Origin: Bacteroidales bacterium UBA2287
Lineage (GTDB): Bacteria > Bacteroidota > Bacteroidia > Bacteroidales > Tenuifilaceae
DNA length: 64,000 nucleotides
Direction: 5' to 3'
Assembly (NCBI GenBank): GCA_002345675.1
Contig: DDWL01000066.1
Coordinates: 163,191 to 227,190 of the forward strand
Positions within the stretch are counted from its first letter, which is position 1; each line of letters begins with the position of its first letter. Below are positions 60,866-64,000 of this stretch, in pieces. The position numbers and the translations under genes are program-made. The notes under the pieces are model-generated. The model was not told the origin of the DNA and did not search any database. It saw only the letters and a list, made by a program, of their open reading frames with translations.

Positions 60866-63586
60866 CTATTCGTTAAAATTCAATGGAATTGTGCAGGTAA
60901 TTTCGGTTCCCATTGTTGGTTCGCTAATTACCTCAACGGTTCCATTATGTAATTCGACACATTTTTTAACAATGCTTAGCCCCAGCCCTGTGCCAGCAAT
61001 TTGGCTCACATTTGATGCCCTAAAGTATGGGTCGAAAAGGTACTGAAATTCTTCGGCAGGAATTCCAATTCCCATATCCTTAACCTTCATTAGTATGCTG
61101 GTTCTTTTATTTAAGATGGTAACCGTAATTGGTGTTTTTTGGGGCGAATACTTAACGGCATTGCTAATAAGGTTTCCAATAATATGCTGTAGTAAGTTTT
61201 TGTCTACATGTACATTTTGCCGTTTGCCTTTTTTAACCTTTACTTCAACATAAGGTAATATAAGATACGATTGCTGATCGATTAGCTCGTCGAATAGATC
61301 ATAAATATCAACTTCGCTTGGCAAAAACTGAAGCCTCCCACTTTGATCCTTGCTAATTAACGATACTTCGTTGAGCAGCGCAACAAGGCGTTTAACGGCA
61401 TTGCTCATGCGATTTAGGCTCGACTCTGAATTTTCGAAATTTTGATCGTGTAAATACTTTTCGAGTAGCTGAATGTTTAACGAAATATTTGTTAGTGGAG
61501 TCCTGAATTCGTGCGAAACGGTAGCAATAAATTGTGTTTTTAAACGGTTAAGCTCTTGCTCCTTTGCTAAAGCAATATCAATTTCGTTACGAGCCTTTAT
61601 TTGGTTAGTAATGTCGCGAGCATTAATAACATAGCCATTAATAGAAGGTTCGCTTAGCAGGTTTGTTATTACAAATTCGTAAATTCTAAAAGTGCCATTG
61701 GCATGCTTTACTTTAACTTCAAGAGTTTTTTTGTCGTAAAACTTTTTGTCGAGTAACTCAAGTAAAAGTAGTTTGTCGTCGCTACTCAAAAAGTCGAGAA
61801 TGTTGACCTTTGTCGTCGATTTAATTGTGTACCCAAGTTCGCGCATAATTGATGGACTAAAGTAAAGCCCAATTCCTTGGGAATCAATTATAATAATAAG
61901 ATCCGTAGCGTTTTCAATCATGCTTCGAAACCTGTTTTCGCTATACGTAAGCATGTCTTCCATTAACTTTCGGTCGGTAATGTCAATTACAACCCCGTCG
62001 ATAAAGCCATAGTTAGGAAAAATTTGAGCGTAGTTAACAATCCAAACATTCTTTTCGTCACTTGTTTTTAGTGAATGCTCGTAAACAAGAATTTTTTTCT
62101 TTTTAAGTTGAGTTAGAAATACCTCCCTGTCGTTTTCGTTCAAATAGTGTAAAGTTAAGGAGCGGCCAATAATTTCGGAAGGATTTTTATATCCTAAAAT
62201 TCGGGCGTACTGAACATTGCAGTCGAGTACAATTCCCGATACAATTTCGGTTCGGTAAAATCCCACCAGCGCATTGTTAAACATCGAACGGTAACGCTCC
62301 TCGCTTTCAATTAGCTTTTGCTGAGTAATTTGAAAATTTGTTATGTCTTGGTAAACTTCAAGTATAAACTTCTTTTTTTCCAATGTTATAACCTCGCCGC
62401 TGTATTGTACAAACCTTGCATGACCTTCCTTTGAGGCCATTAGCATTTCCAAATCTTTTAGCACCTTTTGCTGTAGAAGTTGGGCAAGGGTTTCGGAGTA
62501 TTTAGCTGGACTACAATGAATTTTCAACTCTTCAATTTTGCAATTTACTACCTCGCGCTGTTTAAAGTTGAAGGTTTTTAAAAAGCTTTCGTTTACTTCG
62601 AAAATCTCCAGTGTATCGAGGTGGCGCAAAATCATGCCGTTTGGGTTCGATTGAAATAGGCGGAAAAACAATTCTTCCGACTGGCGAAGTTCCTCCTCGG
62701 TTTTTTTGCCCTTCTTAATGTTCTCAATTAACGATTTGTTTATTCGAATTAAATCGTTGGTTTGTCGTTTTACTTCATCCGAAAGGTTTGCTCTCGATTG
62801 GCTAACTTCGCGTATTGCATGGTTCCGGTCCGAAACGTCGACAAGGGCAAAAAGAATTTTTGGCTGCTTATCGTCGTTAACATACGAGTAGTGGAAGGCA
62901 ACGTCTCTTTGCCCCAAATGCTTTGTGTTTACTGATAGTTCAAGTCCTGTGTAGTTTTTGTTAATAAAACTATCGATTGTAACCTTAAACTGATTTTCAG
63001 GTAAAACTGAAAATTCCGAAAGTTTTATGTGTGGTATACTGTTAGGTTCTATCCCCAAAAAGTCGATTGCCTGTAAATTGGCCTGAGTTATTGTTAAATC
63101 GTTTTGGTTTACAATAATTAATGGTAGCGTGTTCGACTGGAAAAGGCTTTCGAAAATATTTATTGTTTGGTTGTGTTGTGTTGTTTTTATTTCAGTGCTA
63201 GAATGATTTTTTCCGTTCGTTAATAGCGGCATTTCGGAAAACTGATGCCAAGCAATAACTTTTTCGTTGGCAAGGGTTATGTTGGTTTGCTTAAGTTGAC
63301 CATTTAAGCAGAACTTTTTTTTAGAGGTATTTATGCAAATGTTAAATAGTTCGGAACTACCAGTGTTTTTTGCAATCTCAAATTGCTTTTTAAACATAGC
63401 CAAATCGTTGTTGGCGAGTAACGTGTTAATACTTTTTCCAGTAGCTCTTTGCCAAATTAAGTTTGTTTCATTTGTATTGCCTGTTTTAATTGCTCCAACA
63501 CATTCGTAATCACAGTTAAATAGAACAATTAACTCAACGGAGCAACTTGTTAGGTCGGCATCGAAATTGGATAATGAATTAGTCAT
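60866..63586 (-). CDS. PAS sensor histidine kinase, partner of the LuxR-type regulator
   Basis: 906 aa, no membrane segment seen. N-terminal ~140 residues degenerate PAS-like; PAS at ~150-260 (FESLFQSNTLPLIIVNQNDL); coiled coil (DEVKRQTNDLIRINKSLIEN); PAS ~300-415, ~425-540, ~545-665; HisKA with His692 in ATVSHEFRTPLTN; HATPase ~760-905 (NLISNAVKYSP, KDMGIGIPAEEF, AGTGLGLSIVKKC). No receiver, so phosphate goes to a separate regulator, most likely the gene 23 bp downstream. Confidence 0.94.
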   Translation of the reverse strand: MTNSLSNFDADLTSCSVELIVLFNCDYECVGAIKTGNTNETNLIWQRATGKSINTLLANNDLAMFKKQFEIAKNTGSSELFNICINTSKKKFCLNGQLKQTNITLANEKVIAWHQFSEMPLLTNGKNHSSTEIKTTQHNQTINIFESLFQSNTLPLIIVNQNDLTITQANLQAIDFLGIEPNSIPHIKLSEFSVLPENQFKVTIDSFINKNYTGLELSVNTKHLGQRDVAFHYSYVNDDKQPKILFALVDVSDRNHAIREVSQSRANLSDEVKRQTNDLIRINKSLIENIKKGKKTEEELRQSEELFFRLFQSNPNGMILRHLDTLEIFEVNESFLKTFNFKQREVVNCKIEELKIHCSPAKYSETLAQLLQQKVLKDLEMLMASKEGHARFVQYSGEVITLEKKKFILEVYQDITNFQITQQKLIESEERYRSMFNNALVGFYRTEIVSGIVLDCNVQYARILGYKNPSEIIGRSLTLHYLNENDREVFLTQLKKKKILVYEHSLKTSDEKNVWIVNYAQIFPNYGFIDGVVIDITDRKLMEDMLTYSENRFRSMIENATDLIIIIDSQGIGLYFSPSIMRELGYTIKSTTKVNILDFLSSDDKLLLLELLDKKFYDKKTLEVKVKHANGTFRIYEFVITNLLSEPSINGYVINARDITNQIKARNEIDIALAKEQELNRLKTQFIATVSHEFRTPLTNISLNIQLLEKYLHDQNFENSESSLNRMSNAVKRLVALLNEVSLISKDQSGRLQFLPSEVDIYDLFDELIDQQSYLILPYVEVKVKKGKRQNVHVDKNLLQHIIGNLISNAVKYSPQKTPITVTILNKRTSILMKVKDMGIGIPAEEFQYLFDPYFRASNVSQIAGTGLGLSIVKKCVELHNGTVEVISEPTMGTEITCTIPLNFNE

Positions 63587-63867
63587 TTTACTAACTCCTG
63601 TTTTTTTAGTTAAAAACGAAGGGAGTTAAAGGTAGTTAATTTATTGTTGCAAGTCCATAGTTCTCCGTTCAAAAATCATATTATTTAAATTAAAAATAAT
63701 AGTGTAAATAATTGATAAATAGATTTATAATAGTGTTTGTTTAACTTTTTATGCGAATATAGATAGCTGATCGATATCACCCTTTTTTTTTAAGTTTAAC
63801 TAAATAGTTGTTCTAAAAATTACCAAAAATTGTCGTGGGCATTTTTACCACACTAAAATGTAATTTT

Positions 63868-64000
63868 ATGAGAATTAAGGACATTTCAATTGGAAAGAAA
63901 CTCTCGCTTAGTTTCATAATCATTATTCTCTTTTCGGCTGCAATTATTGGCGCAACTTTAAAAACATTTTTCTGGGGAATGAGCTTTGCTGGCGACATTA
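63868..64000 (+). CDS. N-terminus of a membrane sensor, probably MCP-like (cut by window end)
   Basis: ATG at 63868, open to the end of the window (44 codons). MRIKDISIGKKLSLSFIIII then a hydrophobic helix to ~30, which closely resembles the start of the MCP at 56478 (MKLKDIKIGSKLIVSYVLIA). Probably the first transmembrane helix of a chemoreceptor or HAMP-type kinase; the rest is outside the window. The 281-bp gap 63587-63867 shows no repeat or ORF apart from an AACTCC...GGAGTT inverted pair (63592-63626). Confidence 0.6.
   Translation, partial: MRIKDISIGKKLSLSFIIIILFSAAIIGATLKTFFWGMSFAGDI

Noticed and set aside
63813..63998. Minus-strand frame of 61 aa at the window end
   Set aside because: It is antisense to the clear N-terminus of a membrane sensor at 63868.

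Overview
This 64 kb window is an AT-rich chromosomal stretch from a member of the Bacteroidota. The evidence is: type IX secretion (T9SS) C-terminal sorting domains on three proteins, -7 boxes of the Bacteroidota type (TAnnTTTG), almost no Shine-Dalgarno sequences, two-component propeller regulators, and many hybrid PAS histidine kinases. Genus cannot be read from the sequence; a free-living, Bacteroidales/Marinilabiliales-like organism is a guess. I saw no rRNA, tRNA, CRISPR array, transposase or prophage genes.

Layout. (1) 1-4.2 kb: two paralogous leucine-rich-repeat (LRR) T9SS cargo proteins (the first cut by the window edge), each followed by the same palindrome-rich block. (2) 4.3-11.9 kb: housekeeping and small genes: a receiver/PEP-pyruvate-binding fusion, gdhA, a VF530-family protein, ywbE with an unknown 157-aa partner, and a divergent GNAT/marR pair with an operator-like palindrome. 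(3) 11.9-25.1 kb, minus strand: a probable operon for a giant T9SS surface protein (3230 aa; FN3, LamG, two sets of seven VCBS motifs, PKD and Ig-like domains) followed by an outer-membrane beta-barrel protein and two small exported proteins. (4) 25.3-28.1 kb: an AAA_14/DUF4143 ATPase between two copies of a 39-bp sequence from the end of an AraC-type regulator gene. (5) 28.4-37.9 kb: a caspase-like exported protein joined to a propeller/SpoIIE phosphatase sensor, two lipoproteins and an AsmA-like protein. (6) 38.2-42 kb: an ECF sigma / zinc anti-sigma / beta-propeller operon, a GNAT-like gene coupled to a 56-aa ORF, and an OsmC protein. (7) 42-64 kb: a signal-transduction island: four large PAS histidine kinases (three hybrid), three response regulators, a methyl-accepting chemotaxis protein with a CheW, a YfiR-like protein, small unknown proteins, a higBA toxin-antitoxin pair, and the start of another membrane-anchored sensor.

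The signalling genes appear to work as separate modules: MCP-RR-CheW (no CheA in the window), a PAS kinase paired with a PAS-LuxR response regulator, and stand-alone hybrid kinases. The intergenic DNA is unusually structured. At least four families of palindromic, non-coding repeats recur between genes, often right after stop codons; some have inverted termini like small non-autonomous mobile elements. The best candidates for undescribed biology are the giant adhesin operon, the caspase/SpoIIE pair, the receiver-controlled ATP-grasp protein, the GNAT-like/56-aa pair, the leader hairpins and shared inverted-repeat sites before the signalling genes, and the palindromic repeat families.
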